Below, one piece after another: positions 16,137 through 25,406 of a stretch of 64,000 nt of DNA. The stretch's first letter is position 1, and each line of letters begins with the position of its first letter. A program made the translations under genes and the position numbers. Source of the stretch: CAVQCX01 sp963711095 (lineage in GTDB: Bacteria; Pseudomonadota; Gammaproteobacteria; Chromatiales; Chromatiaceae); contig CAVQCX010000005.1 in NCBI GenBank assembly GCA_963711095.1, positions 14,824 to 78,823 of the forward strand, given 5' to 3'. The notes below the pieces were generated by a model. The model ran no database searches and was not told the DNA's origin. It saw only the letters and a program-made list of their open reading frames with translations.

Positions 16137-19100
16137 ATGCAGCCGACCTTCGTTCACCTGCGGGTCCACTCCGAATATTCCCTGGTCGATGGCCTGGTGC
16201 GGGTCAAGCCCTTGGTGGCCGCCGCTGTGGCTGCCGGCATGCCGGCGGTTGCCCTGACCGATCAGTCCAATCTGTTCGCCATGGTGCGCTTCTACAAGGC
16301 GGCGCTGGCAGCCGGGGTCAAGCCGATCGTCGGCGTGGACTGCTGGCTGCGCGACAGCGAGGACCCCAACAAGCCCTTCCGGCTGGTGCTGCTGGCGCAG
16401 CACGAGCGCGGCTATCGCCACCTCACCGAGCTGATCTCCCGGGGCTATCGGGAGGGCCAGCACCTGGGCCGCCCGATGCTCGAGCGCCCCTGGCTGGAGG
16501 GCGCCTGCGACGGGCTGATCGCGCTTTCCGGGGGGCGCGAGGGCGATGTGGGCCGGGCGCTGTTGCTCGGCCACCGCGAGCGCGCGCACGCCCTGCTGCA
16601 GGACTGGCTGCGCCTGTTCGGGGACCGCTACTACCTGGAGCTGCAGCGCACCGGGCGTGAGGGCGAGGAGGACTGCCTGCACGAGAGCGTGGCGCTGGCC
16701 GCCGAGACTGGCGTGCCGGTAGTGGCGACCAATGACGTGCGGTTTCTCGCTCCCGGGGATTTCGAGGCCCACGAGGTGCGGGTGTGCATCCACGACGGAC
16801 GTACCCTGGACGACCCCCGCCGGCCGAAGCATTACAGCGAGGCCCAGTACCTGCGCACGCCCGAGGAGATGGCCGAGCTGTTCGCGGACACCCCGGAGGC
16901 CCTGGCCAACAGCGTGGAGATCGCCCGGCGTTGCAACCTGAGTCTGACCCTGGGTCAGAATTTCCTGCCCGATTTCCCGGTGCCCGCGGGCATGAGCGAG
17001 GGGGACTTCTTCCGCCAGGAGGCCCACCGCGGGCTCGCCTGGCGCCTGGAGCGCATCCTCGGGCCCGGGGCGACCGGTGAGCCTCAGCGGCGCCGCGCCT
17101 ACGAGCAGCGCCTGGAGACCGAGCTCGAGGTGATCATCCGGATGGGCTTTCCGGGCTACTTCCTGATCGTCGCCGATTTCATCCAGTGGGCCAAGGACAA
17201 CGGCATCCCGGTCGGTCCCGGGCGCGGCTCCGGGGCGGGCTCGCTGGTCGCCTATGCACTGAAGATCACCGATCTGGACCCACTCGAGCACGAGCTGCTG
17301 TTCGAGCGTTTTCTCAACCCCGAGCGGGTGTCCATGCCGGACTTCGACGTGGACTTCTGCATGGACAACCGCGACCGGGTGATCGAGTACGTGGCCGGCA
17401 AGTACGGGCGCGACTCGGTCTCCCAGATCATCACCTACGGCACCATGGCGGCCCGCGCAGTGGTGCGCGACGTCGGCCGCGTGCTCGGGCATCCCTACGG
17501 ATTCGTGGACCGCATCGCCAAGCTGGTGCCGTTCGAGCTGGGCATGACGCTCGAGAAGGCGCTCGCGGACAGCGACGACCTGCGCGAGGCCTACGAGGGC
17601 GACGAGGAGGTGAGCCAGCTCATCGACATGGCCCGCAAGCTCGAGGGGCTGGCCCGCAACGCCGGCAAGCACGCCGGTGGGGTGGTGATCGCCCCGGGCA
17701 AGCTGACCGATTTCTCGCCCCTGTACTGCGAGCCGGGTGGGGAGAACCTGGTCACCCAGTTCGACAAGGACGACGTCGAGCAGGTGGGTCTGGTGAAGTT
17801 CGACTTCCTCGGCCTGCGCACCTTGACCATCATCGACTGGGCGGTCAAGGCGGCGAACCGCCGGCTGGCGCTTGGGCAGCCCGCCCTGGACATCTCGCGC
17901 ATCCCCACCGACGACGAGCGCTCCTTCCGGCTGCTCAAGAGTGCAGCGACCACGGCTGTGTTCCAGCTCGAGTCCCGGGGCATGAAGGAGCTGATCAAAA
18001 AGCTGCAGCCGGACTGCTTCGACGACATCACCGCCCTGGTGGCGCTGTTCCGTCCCGGTCCCCTGCAATCGGGTATGGTGGACGACTTCATCAACCGCAA
18101 GCACGGGCGGGCCAAGGTCGAGTACCCCCATCCCGACCTGGAGCCGATCCTCAAATCCACCTACGGCGTCATCCTCTATCAGGAGCAGGTGATGCAGATC
18201 GCCCAGGTGCTGGCCGGCTATACGCTGGGCGGCGCCGACGTGCTGCGTCGCGCCATGGGCAAGAAGAAGGCTGAGGAGATGGCCAAGCAGCGCGCCATCT
18301 TCATGGAGGGCGCGATCGCACGCGGTGTGGACGAGCATACCGCGACCTACATCTTCGACCTGATGGAGAAGTTCGCCGGCTACGGCTTCAACAAGTCCCA
18401 TTCCGCCGCCTACGCCCTGGTGGCCTACCAGACCCTCTGGCTCAAGGCCCACCACCCGGCGGCATTCATGGCCGCGGTGCTGTCTTCCGATATGGACAAC
18501 ACCGATAAGGTGGTCAACTTCATCGACGAGTGCCGCTCCATGGAGCTGGCGGTGGAGCCCCCGGACGTCAACCGCTCCGACTACATGTTCACCGTGGGCG
18601 ACGAGCGCCGCGTGATCTATGGCTTGGGGGCCATCAAGGGGGCGGGGCAGGCCGCCATCGAGGGCATACTGGCGGCGCGTGCCAGGGCGGGTGCCTTCAA
18701 GGACCTGTTCGAATTCTGCCGCCGTATCGATCTGCGCAAGGCCAACCGCCGGGTGCTGGAGACGCTGATCCGATCGGGCGCCCTGGACGGACTGGGCCCC
18801 AACCGGCGCACCCTGATGATGCAGCTGCCCCTGGCGCTCAAGCTCGCCGAGCAGCACGAGCAGAATCAGAGCACCGGCCAGAGCGACCTGTTCGGGGGCG
18901 GGGCGGCGGAGCCGCCCGTGCCGGATGTCCAGCTGGTGCCGGAGGACGGCGAGGAATGGGAGGACGAGCAACGCCTGCAGGGCGAGCGCGAGACGCTGGG
19001 ACTGTATCTGACCGGCCACCCCATCGACCGCTATGCCAAGGAGCTCGCCTGCGTGGTCAGCTCGCGCATCGGCGATCTGGCCCTGCCCGAGGAGGAGCGC

Positions 19101-19670
19101 CGCTACGGGGCCCGCCAGGCCGCGGTGATCGCCGGCCTGGTGATGGGCGTGCGCCACAGCCAGACCCCGCGCGGACGCATGGGCTCGGTGCTGCTCGACG
19201 ATCGCACCGGGCGCATCGAGGCCACTCTGTTCTCCGAGGTCTACGAGGCCCACCGCGATCTGCTGATGCAGGACAAGATCCTGGTGGTGGCGGGCAATCT
19301 CTCCTACGACGAGTACCGCGGCGGGCTGAGCCTGCGGGTCGACCAGGTGTTCGAATTCGAGCAGGCCCGGGCGGCCTATGCTGCGCGCCTGCAGCTGTCT
19401 CTGGGGGCCGATTGGGTCGCCGAGCGGGGACTCGCCGCGGAGGCGGCGGCGGAGCAGCTCGCCGAGATCCTGTCCGCCTACCGCGGCGGACCCTGCCCGG
19501 TGAGCCTCGCCTACCGCGGCCGGTCCGCCCGCGCCGAGCTGGTCCTCGGCGACAGCTGGCGGGTGCATCCCAACGACGAACTGCTGCACCGGCTCTCGCG
19601 CTTTCTCGGCCTGGAGCGGGTCCAGGTGGACTATGACCGGCGCAGGGCCGGTGGGGCACACCGCGGCTGA
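16137..19670 (+). CDS. dnaE: DNA polymerase III alpha subunit
   Basis: A 1177-residue protein, close to the 1160 of E. coli DnaE. The N-terminal PHP domain starts FVHLRVHSEYSLVDGLV. The catalytic aspartates are in MPDFDVDFCMDNRD (from residue 400), matching E. coli D401/D403, and the following GRDSVSQIITYGTMAARA is almost identical to E. coli. A beta-clamp-binding QSDLF lies near residue 916, followed by an OB fold. It starts at ATG 16137. It is followed by accA, a common gammaproteobacterial order. Confidence 0.98.
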   Translation: MQPTFVHLRVHSEYSLVDGLVRVKPLVAAAVAAGMPAVALTDQSNLFAMVRFYKAALAAGVKPIVGVDCWLRDSEDPNKPFRLVLLAQHERGYRHLTELISRGYREGQHLGRPMLERPWLEGACDGLIALSGGREGDVGRALLLGHRERAHALLQDWLRLFGDRYYLELQRTGREGEEDCLHESVALAAETGVPVVATNDVRFLAPGDFEAHEVRVCIHDGRTLDDPRRPKHYSEAQYLRTPEEMAELFADTPEALANSVEIARRCNLSLTLGQNFLPDFPVPAGMSEGDFFRQEAHRGLAWRLERILGPGATGEPQRRRAYEQRLETELEVIIRMGFPGYFLIVADFIQWAKDNGIPVGPGRGSGAGSLVAYALKITDLDPLEHELLFERFLNPERVSMPDFDVDFCMDNRDRVIEYVAGKYGRDSVSQIITYGTMAARAVVRDVGRVLGHPYGFVDRIAKLVPFELGMTLEKALADSDDLREAYEGDEEVSQLIDMARKLEGLARNAGKHAGGVVIAPGKLTDFSPLYCEPGGENLVTQFDKDDVEQVGLVKFDFLGLRTLTIIDWAVKAANRRLALGQPALDISRIPTDDERSFRLLKSAATTAVFQLESRGMKELIKKLQPDCFDDITALVALFRPGPLQSGMVDDFINRKHGRAKVEYPHPDLEPILKSTYGVILYQEQVMQIAQVLAGYTLGGADVLRRAMGKKKAEEMAKQRAIFMEGAIARGVDEHTATYIFDLMEKFAGYGFNKSHSAAYALVAYQTLWLKAHHPAAFMAAVLSSDMDNTDKVVNFIDECRSMELAVEPPDVNRSDYMFTVGDERRVIYGLGAIKGAGQAAIEGILAARARAGAFKDLFEFCRRIDLRKANRRVLETLIRSGALDGLGPNRRTLMMQLPLALKLAEQHEQNQSTGQSDLFGGGAAEPPVPDVQLVPEDGEEWEDEQRLQGERETLGLYLTGHPIDRYAKELACVVSSRIGDLALPEEERRYGARQAAVIAGLVMGVRHSQTPRGRMGSVLLDDRTGRIEATLFSEVYEAHRDLLMQDKILVVAGNLSYDEYRGGLSLRVDQVFEFEQARAAYAARLQLSLGADWVAERGLAAEAAAEQLAEILSAYRGGPCPVSLAYRGRSARAELVLGDSWRVHPNDELLHRLSRFLGLERVQVDYDRRRAGGAHRG

Positions 19671-19948
19671 GCCGGACGGGTATGGCGCGAGCGATGCCGC
19701 CGTCTGCCCACCGCTTGCTCGTCAGCGCCGCCGTGTTTGCGCCTCCGCGGGCTCCCGAGTCTCGCCAGCTGCGGTTGGCAGCGCAGGACGCGGGGCCTCC
19801 CGCGAGCGCGCGTCCGACCCGGGTCTGCTGTTCGCGTGCCCTGTGCCCCCGCGACAAGACCGGCGCGATCGGGACAGCAACGAGCCGCTGCGCCAGCCGG
19901 CTCGGCTCCCTGCTATGTAACTGAAAGGGGTTCCGGTATCATTTGCCG

Positions 19949-20909
19949 ATGGACCTGAATTTCCTCGATTTTGAGCAGCCGATCGCCGAGCTTGAGGCGA
20001 AGATCGAGGAGCTGCGCCTGGTCGGCGACGACGCCGAGGTCAACCTCCAGGACGAGATCCAGAGACTGCAGAACAAGAGCCGCAGCCTCACCGAGTCGAT
20101 CTTCACCAATCTCACGCCCTGGCAGATCTCCCAGCTCGCCCGCCACCCGTTGCGCCCTTACATGCTCGACTACATCGAGCCGGCTATTCGGCGAGTTCCA
20201 CGAGCTGCACGGCGATCGCACCTTCTCCGACGACCGCGCCATCGTCGGCGGCCTGGCGCGCCTGGAGGGGCGGCCGGTGATGGTCATCGGCCACCAGAAG
20301 GGTCGCGACACCAAGGAGAAGATCCACCGCAACTTCGGCATGCCCAGGCCTGAGGGCTACCGCAAGGCCCTGCGCCTGATGCGCACCGCAGAGCGCTTCC
20401 GACTGCCGATCCTGACCTTCATCGACACCCCCGGTGCCTATCCCGGGGTGGACGCCGAGGAGCGGGGCCAGAGTGAGGCCATCGCCCGCAATCTGGAGGT
20501 GATGTCGGGGCTCAAGACGCCGATCATCTGCACCATCATGGGCGAGGGCGGCTCCGGCGGGGCGCTCGCCATCGGCGTGGGCGACCGGCTGCTGATGCTG
20601 CAGTACAGCACCTACTCGGTGATCTCCCCGGAGGGCTGCGCTTCGATCCTGTGGAAGAGTGCGGACAAGGCCGCTCTGGCAGCCGAGGCCATGGCCATCA
20701 CCTCGGATCGGCTCAAGGAGCTGGGGCTGATCGACGAGATCATCCCCGAGCCCATCGGGGGCGCCCACCGCGACCCGGACGCCATGGCCCAGAATCTCAA
20801 AGCGGCACTGATCGAGGCGCTGGACCGCATCGACAGCGTGTCTGTCGACAAGCTGCTCGACAGCCGCTACGACCGCCTGATGCGCTACGGCCACTTCACC
20901 ACCGTCTGA
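19949..20909 (+). CDS. accA: Acetyl-CoA carboxylase carboxyltransferase subunit alpha, one-base frameshift
   Basis: Catalyses carboxyl transfer from biotin to acetyl-CoA with AccD, the first step of fatty acid synthesis. ATG 19949 opens MDLNFLDFEQPIAELEAKIE, then FTNLTPWQISQLARHPLRPY. At 20180-20181 one extra C (GAGCCGG for GAGCGG) shifts the frame. The second frame resumes LFGEFHELHGDRTFSDD and runs to the stop with PEGCASILWKS and the glycine-rich EGGSGGAL. Removing one base gives exactly 319 residues, the E. coli length. As the gene should be essential, a sequencing error is likelier than decay. Confidence 0.95.
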
Positions 20910-20964
20910 CCCTGGCCGCGGACCAAGGCCGACGCCGCCGGGCGCCCGAGCCAGCCCTGTCCCG

Positions 20965-22278
20965 ATGGTCTTCTCAGCCGAACGACTCTTCGATGTCCTC
21001 GCCTGTTCTGCCCGGCCGCAGCGCTATCGCCTGGCGCTGAGCGGGGGCCTCGACTCGGTGGCCCTTCTGCACGCCCTGGCGGGGCTGCGCGAGCGGCTGG
21101 GCGTACCGCTGGACGCCCTGCACGTCCACCACGGTCTGCATCCCGATGCCGCGCGCTGGCAGGCGTTCTGTGAGCGTCTGGGCCGCGGGCTGGGCGTGCC
21201 GGTCCGGACCCTGCGGGTCAGCGTGGCGGCGGCGTCGGGCGAGAGTCTCGAGGCGGTCGCCCGAGACGCCCGCTACGCCGCCCTGGCCGCGGTGCTCGCC
21301 CCGGGCGACGTACTGCTCAGCGCCCAGCACCGCGACGACCAGGCCGAGACAGTGCTGCTACAGCTGCTGCGCGGCGCCGGTCCCGGCGGACTGGCCGCCA
21401 TGCCGGCCGAGGCGCCGCTCGGAGCGGGGCGGCTGGTGCGGCCGTTGCTGGGCTTCTCGCGTGCCGACCTGGAGGCTTATGCCCGGGAACAGGCCCTGGT
21501 GTGGGTCGAGGATCCGAGCAACGAAGACCTGCGTTTCGACCGCAACTTCCTGCGCCGTGAGGTGATTCCGGCACTGCGCCGGCGCTGGCCGGCGCTGGAT
21601 CGCACGCTCTCGCGCAGCGCGGCTCACTGCGCCGAGGCCCAGTCGCTGATCGATGCCCTGGCTGCAGCGGATCTGGCGCAGGTCGAGCGGGACGACGCGG
21701 GCCTGGACCTGGAGCGCCTCGGGGCCCTGCCACCCGCGCGGGCGCGCGCGCTGCTGCGCTATTGGATCCGCTCCCGGGGGCTGCGGGTACCGGATCAGGC
21801 CCGCCTGGATCGGGTCATGCAAGAGGTGGCTGCGGCCGCTCGGGACCGCAATCCCAGTCTGCGCTGGGCAGGCGCAGAGATCCGCCGCTACCGCAACGCC
21901 TTGTATGTGCAGGCGTCCGCTGCGGCGCCGGGCCCGACCGCGACGCTTGATTGGGACGGCTGGTCGCCGCTGCCCCTGCCCGCGGGCGGCAAAATGCACG
22001 CCGCCGCCGGCGCTGCGGGGGTCGACGGTGCGCTCTGGCGCCGCGAGCCCTTGCAGGTGCGGTTCCGCCGCGGCGGGGAGCGCTGCCGCCCCCACGGCCG
22101 GGCGCACAGCCAGACGCTCAAGCGTCTGTTCCAGGAGGCCGGAGTCCCGCCCTGGGTACGAGAGTGCGTCCCCCTGGTGTATGCCGGCGAGCATTTGGTG
22201 GCCGTGGGCGATCTCTGGGTGTGCGAGCCCTTTCACGCCGAGGCGCCCCTTGGGGTGGCCCTGCGCTGGGAGAGGTGA
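20965..22278 (+). CDS. tilS: tRNA(Ile)-lysidine synthase
   Basis: A 437-residue N-type ATP pyrophosphatase. It attaches lysine to C34 of the CAU-anticodon tRNA-Ile so that it reads AUA. The PP-loop SGGLDSVALLHAL is at residues 27-39; ALHVHHGLHPDA and SAQHRDDQAETVLLQLLRG follow as in the family. The C-terminal domain has FRRGGERCRPHGRAHSQTLKRL, the TilS-C signature. The accA-tilS order is common in gammaproteobacteria. Confidence 0.96.
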   Translation: MVFSAERLFDVLACSARPQRYRLALSGGLDSVALLHALAGLRERLGVPLDALHVHHGLHPDAARWQAFCERLGRGLGVPVRTLRVSVAAASGESLEAVARDARYAALAAVLAPGDVLLSAQHRDDQAETVLLQLLRGAGPGGLAAMPAEAPLGAGRLVRPLLGFSRADLEAYAREQALVWVEDPSNEDLRFDRNFLRREVIPALRRRWPALDRTLSRSAAHCAEAQSLIDALAAADLAQVERDDAGLDLERLGALPPARARALLRYWIRSRGLRVPDQARLDRVMQEVAAAARDRNPSLRWAGAEIRRYRNALYVQASAAAPGPTATLDWDGWSPLPLPAGGKMHAAAGAAGVDGALWRREPLQVRFRRGGERCRPHGRAHSQTLKRLFQEAGVPPWVRECVPLVYAGEHLVAVGDLWVCEPFHAEAPLGVALRWER

Positions 22279-22280
22279 GG

Positions 22281-22808
22281 GTGGCGGGCGGATCGAGGGC
22301 CTGGCTCAGGGCAGACAGTCTGGCCCGCCACCATCCGCGCGCCGGACCCGGGCTCAATCTGCTGCTGGTGCTCTCGCTGGGCCTGCTGGTCTTCGGGTTG
22401 TTCTCTCCGCTGCTCAGCCTGGAGAAATTCTTCGTTTTCTCCAGCCGTGTCTCCCTTTACAGTGGTCTGCAGGATCTGGCGAGCGCCGGGCAGTGGCCGC
22501 TGTTTGCCGTGATTCTGGGCTTCAGCGTGCTGCTGCCGCTCGCCAAGCTTGGCTTGCTGTTCCGGGTCTGGAACCTGGAGCCGGCCGACAGCCCGCGTCA
22601 CCGGCGGCACCTGCGCTGGATCGCCCACTACGGCAAGTGGTCGATGCTCGATGTGTTCGTGGTCGCCACGCTGGTGGCGAGCGTGAAGCTGGGCTCGATC
22701 GCCCAGGTCAGAGTGGAGTACGGGCTGTACGCGTTCGCCGCCTCGGTGCTGCTGGCCATGGCGGCCAACCAGTGGCTGCTCTGGGTCGCCGGCCAGAGCG
22801 GTCGCTGA
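22281..22808 (+). CDS. PqiA-domain inner membrane protein
   Basis: A 175-residue protein from GTG 22281, two bases after tilS. It has about four transmembrane helices (LLLVLSLGLLVFGLFSPLL, WPLFAVILGFSVLLPLAKL, MLDVFVVATLVASVKLG, YAFAASVLLAMAANQWLL). The FSPLLSLEKF, KLGLLF and KWSMLDVFVVAxLVAxVKLG segments are the PqiA/YebS hallmark. Such proteins partner MCE-domain lipid transporters; none is adjacent here. The exact function of this stand-alone single-domain form is unknown. Confidence 0.8.
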   Translation: MAGGSRAWLRADSLARHHPRAGPGLNLLLVLSLGLLVFGLFSPLLSLEKFFVFSSRVSLYSGLQDLASAGQWPLFAVILGFSVLLPLAKLGLLFRVWNLEPADSPRHRRHLRWIAHYGKWSMLDVFVVATLVASVKLGSIAQVRVEYGLYAFAASVLLAMAANQWLLWVAGQSGR

Positions 22809-22962
22809 GCCGAGCGGTCGCGGGAGCCGGGGTGTCAGGTAGCGGCTGCACTGCAACCTGACCGACGGATTTGTCGTTTCCCGGCGACGGTCGGAGCCAC
22901 GGCGGTCCCGGATTCCGTGTCACTCGATCCCGGCTACCGCGGGTATCCTTGCCCGTCTACCG

Positions 22963-24009
22963 TCAGGGAGAGGCCGCGCTCAGGCCGCCCTTGAGCAGGT
23001 AGACATCGAAGCCCTGCTGGGCCAGCAGGAAGGCGGCAGCGGCGCTGCGCTCACCGGTGTCGCAGTAGACGACATAGGTGCGGTTGCGCTCGAGCCGGGC
23101 CATCCGGATGCGCAGCAGATAGAGCGGCATGTTGATGGCCCGCTTGATCTCGGAGAACCTGAATTCCTCCTCGGTGCGCACGTCGAGGCGCACGGCGCCC
23201 TTCTGGATCAGCTCCGAGGCCTTTTTGACGTCGATCTGGCGCAGCAGGGGCTGCTCCAGCAGGGTATGGAAAACGTCCCTGGACAGCCGCATCAGTCGGC
23301 CGCTGGTCAGCATGACTACGTCAGCGCTGCGCGGCGACGAGGAGATCAGCGCCTCCTCCCCGAAATTCTGGCCCGGCCCCAGCTCGGCCAGCACGGTGTT
23401 TCGGTCGGCCTGGGTACGGCTGACCTCGCAACGTCCTTCGCGGATCAGATAATAGTAGTCCCCGGCGTCTCCCTGGCGGATGATCTGCTGGCCCGGCTCG
23501 ACCGGCAGCTCTTCCAGGGCGGCGAGCACCGCCTCCAGGTTGGCGCTCGGCAGGCGCAGGAAGGCAGGCGTGCGCAGCAGTGACAGCATCCATTCCCGAT
23601 CGCTCTCGGCGAAGCCGTCGAGCTCGGTCACCTCGATGCCGCGCGTTTCGCTGGCTGTGAGCTGGTCCCAGGTGACCAGCTTCTCCAGAAGCCGGCCGTC
23701 GACGCGCAGGATCTGCGCGCTCGGCGAAGTCACAAGGGCGTCGAACTGCCGCGGCGTGAGATTGGCCAGTGCAAAGCGCCCCCGCTCGCGACCGGCCTGG
23801 ACGTCGTAGTGATGCCCATTGCTGTCCTGCAGCACGACCTCGCCAGCCAGCAGGTAGATGGCGTCGGCGTCCTGATCGCCAATGGAGAACAGCCGCGCGC
23901 CGACGCTGAGATGCTGCAGCTGGGCCGAGGCGGCGAGGGTGCCGAGACTCTTTTCATGCAGGGTGCCCAGGGGCACCAGTCGGCGCAAACGATCGAGGTC
24001 CAGTTGCAT
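22963..24009 (-). CDS. Tandem cyclic-nucleotide-binding domains fused to rhodanese
   Basis: A 348-residue cytoplasmic protein in three parts. Residues about 15-130 form a degenerate cNMP-binding fold (FSIGDQDADAIYLLAGEV). Residues about 150-245 form a better conserved cNMP domain (IIRQGDAGDYYYLIREGRCEV, GPGQNFGEEALISSSPRSADV, which includes the GE...R phosphate cassette). Residues about 255-345 form a rhodanese domain with active-site Cys316 in YCDTGERSA. This suggests nucleotide-gated sulfane-sulfur transfer. Similar CNMP-rhodanese fusions occur in sulfur-oxidising gammaproteobacteria. It is transcribed away from prfB; the target is unknown. Confidence 0.85.
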   Translation of the reverse strand: MQLDLDRLRRLVPLGTLHEKSLGTLAASAQLQHLSVGARLFSIGDQDADAIYLLAGEVVLQDSNGHHYDVQAGRERGRFALANLTPRQFDALVTSPSAQILRVDGRLLEKLVTWDQLTASETRGIEVTELDGFAESDREWMLSLLRTPAFLRLPSANLEAVLAALEELPVEPGQQIIRQGDAGDYYYLIREGRCEVSRTQADRNTVLAELGPGQNFGEEALISSSPRSADVVMLTSGRLMRLSRDVFHTLLEQPLLRQIDVKKASELIQKGAVRLDVRTEEEFRFSEIKRAINMPLYLLRIRMARLERNRTYVVYCDTGERSAAAAFLLAQQGFDVYLLKGGLSAASP

Positions 24010-24142
24010 GGAGGGCCCTGGGCTGGGAAGGCGTCCAAAGCCTACGGCAACGCGGGCCTGCCAACAAGGATCGCCGCCGCGGACGGTTTCGGACGTGGGC
24101 CGATTCGGGTAAGATTCATGCTTTTACGCGAGCCCGCATGCG

Positions 24143-25241
24143 ATGCAGGACATCAACCCCATCTCCAGCAAAATCAGAGACCTGAGAGGGCGCGTCGAAT
24201 CCCTTAGGGGGTATCTTTGACTACGCTGGCAAGAAGGAGCGCCTGACCGAGGTGCTGCGCGAGCTGGAGGACCCTCACATCTGGAGCAACTCCGAGCGGG
24301 CCCAGGGGCTCGGCCGGGAGCGCGCCTCCCTCGAGCATGTTGTCGTCTCTCTCGATGCCCTGGCCTCGGGCATCGCCGATGCGGGCGACCTGCTCGAGAT
24401 GGCCGTCGAGGACGGGGATGCGGACACTGTGGATGCGGTGGCCGCCGACCTGGGTCGCTGCGAGTCCCGGGTGGAGGAGCTGGAGTTCCGCCGCATGTTC
24501 TCCGGCGAGATGGATGCCTGCAACGCCTTCGTGGACATCCAGGCGGGCTCGGGCGGCACCGAGGCCCAGGACTGGGCGGAGATGCTGCTGCGCATGTACC
24601 TGCGCTGGGGCGAGAAGCGCGAATTCAAGACCGAGCTGATGGAGGTCTCCGCGGGCGAGGTCGCAGGCATCAAGAGCGCCACGGTGCGCTTCGAGGGCGA
24701 TTATGCCTTCGGTTGGCTTCGCACCGAGATCGGGGTGCACCGATTGGTACGCAAGTCCCCCTTCGATGCAGGCAACCGGCGCCACACCTCATTTGCCGCA
24801 GTGTTCGTCTCCCCCGAGGTGGACGACGAGATCGAGATCGAGATCAATCCCGCCGAGCTGCGCGTGGACGTCTACCGAGCGAGTGGCGCGGGCGGCCAGC
24901 ACGTCAACCGCACCGAGTCCGCGGTGCGCATCACTCACTTGCCCACGGGGAGCGTCGTGCAGTGTCAGAGCGAGCGCTCCCAGCACCAGAACAAGGACCG
25001 GGCCATGAAGCAGCTGCGGGCCAAACTCTACGAACTGGAAGTGCTCAAGCGCCAGGAGAGCCAGCGGGTGGTGGAGGAATCCAAATCCGACATCGGCTGG
25101 GGCAGCCAGATCCGCTCCTACGTGCTGGATCAGTCGCGTATCAAGGACCTGCGCACCGGCGTCGAGGTGGGCAACACCCAGGCGGTGCTCGACGGCGATC
25201 TCGACGGGTTCATCGAGGCGAGCCTGAAGGCGGGGATGTAG
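24143..25241 (+). CDS. prfB: Peptide chain release factor 2, with programmed +1 frameshift
   Basis: Recognises UGA and UAA stops and triggers peptide release. The first 25 codons (MQDINPISSKIRDLRGRVES...) end in an in-frame TGA at 24218-24220. Translation continues in the +1 frame as DYAGKKERLTEVLRELEDP and contains the catalytic GGQ in ASGAGGQHVNRTESAVR and the SPF-type stop recognition motif (KSPFDAGNRRHTSFA). Start ATG 24143 is chosen over ATG 24138 because only it reaches the shift site in frame. lysS follows, the common prfB-lysS arrangement. Confidence 0.97.
24206..24221 (+). promoter_or_regulatory. prfB: Programmed +1 frameshift signal of prfB
   Basis: An internal Shine-Dalgarno-like AGGGGG (24206-24211) precedes CTT TGA C (24215-24221), the conserved slippery CUU-UGA-C. 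Low RF2 stalls termination at UGA and favours slippage, giving autoregulation. Confidence 0.95.
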
Positions 25242-25352
25242 GAGCGAGCCCCCGCTCGCGACAGCGCACCCGCAATCCTGGTAGGAGCGATCTCCAGGTC
25301 GCGATAGCTTGCTCAGCGATCCCGGTTTTCGCGACCTGGAGATCGCTCCTAC
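25240..25352. repeat. REP-type inverted repeats between prfB and lysS
   Basis: A perfect 24-bp inverted repeat has arms at 25281-25304 and 25329-25352, starting GTAGGAGCGATCTCCAGGTC. A shorter related unit, GTAGGAGCGAGCCCCCGCTC, starts at 25239. The GTAGGAGCGA...TCGCGA pattern is the common Pseudomonas-type REP. It could act as a transcript-stabilising or terminating hairpin after prfB. Confidence 0.9.
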
Positions 25353-25406
25353 AACAATCTGGGTGCAGGGTTTATCCTTTTTCGCTCATTGACCGTCTAT
25401 CTTGCC

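Noticed and set aside
15813..19661. A 1282-codon open frame on the minus strand opposite dnaE
   Set aside because: It is antisense to a clear DnaE, has His/Gln/Leu-rich composition typical of the complement of GC-rich coding DNA, and shows no domain.
20180..20181. The accA break as programmed frameshifting
   Set aside because: No slippery sequence, no Shine-Dalgarno-like stimulator, and accA is not known to be recoded. A sequencing error is simpler.
25281..25352. The 24-bp inverted repeat as ends of an insertion sequence
   Set aside because: Only 24 bases lie between the arms and the sequence matches common REP repeats.
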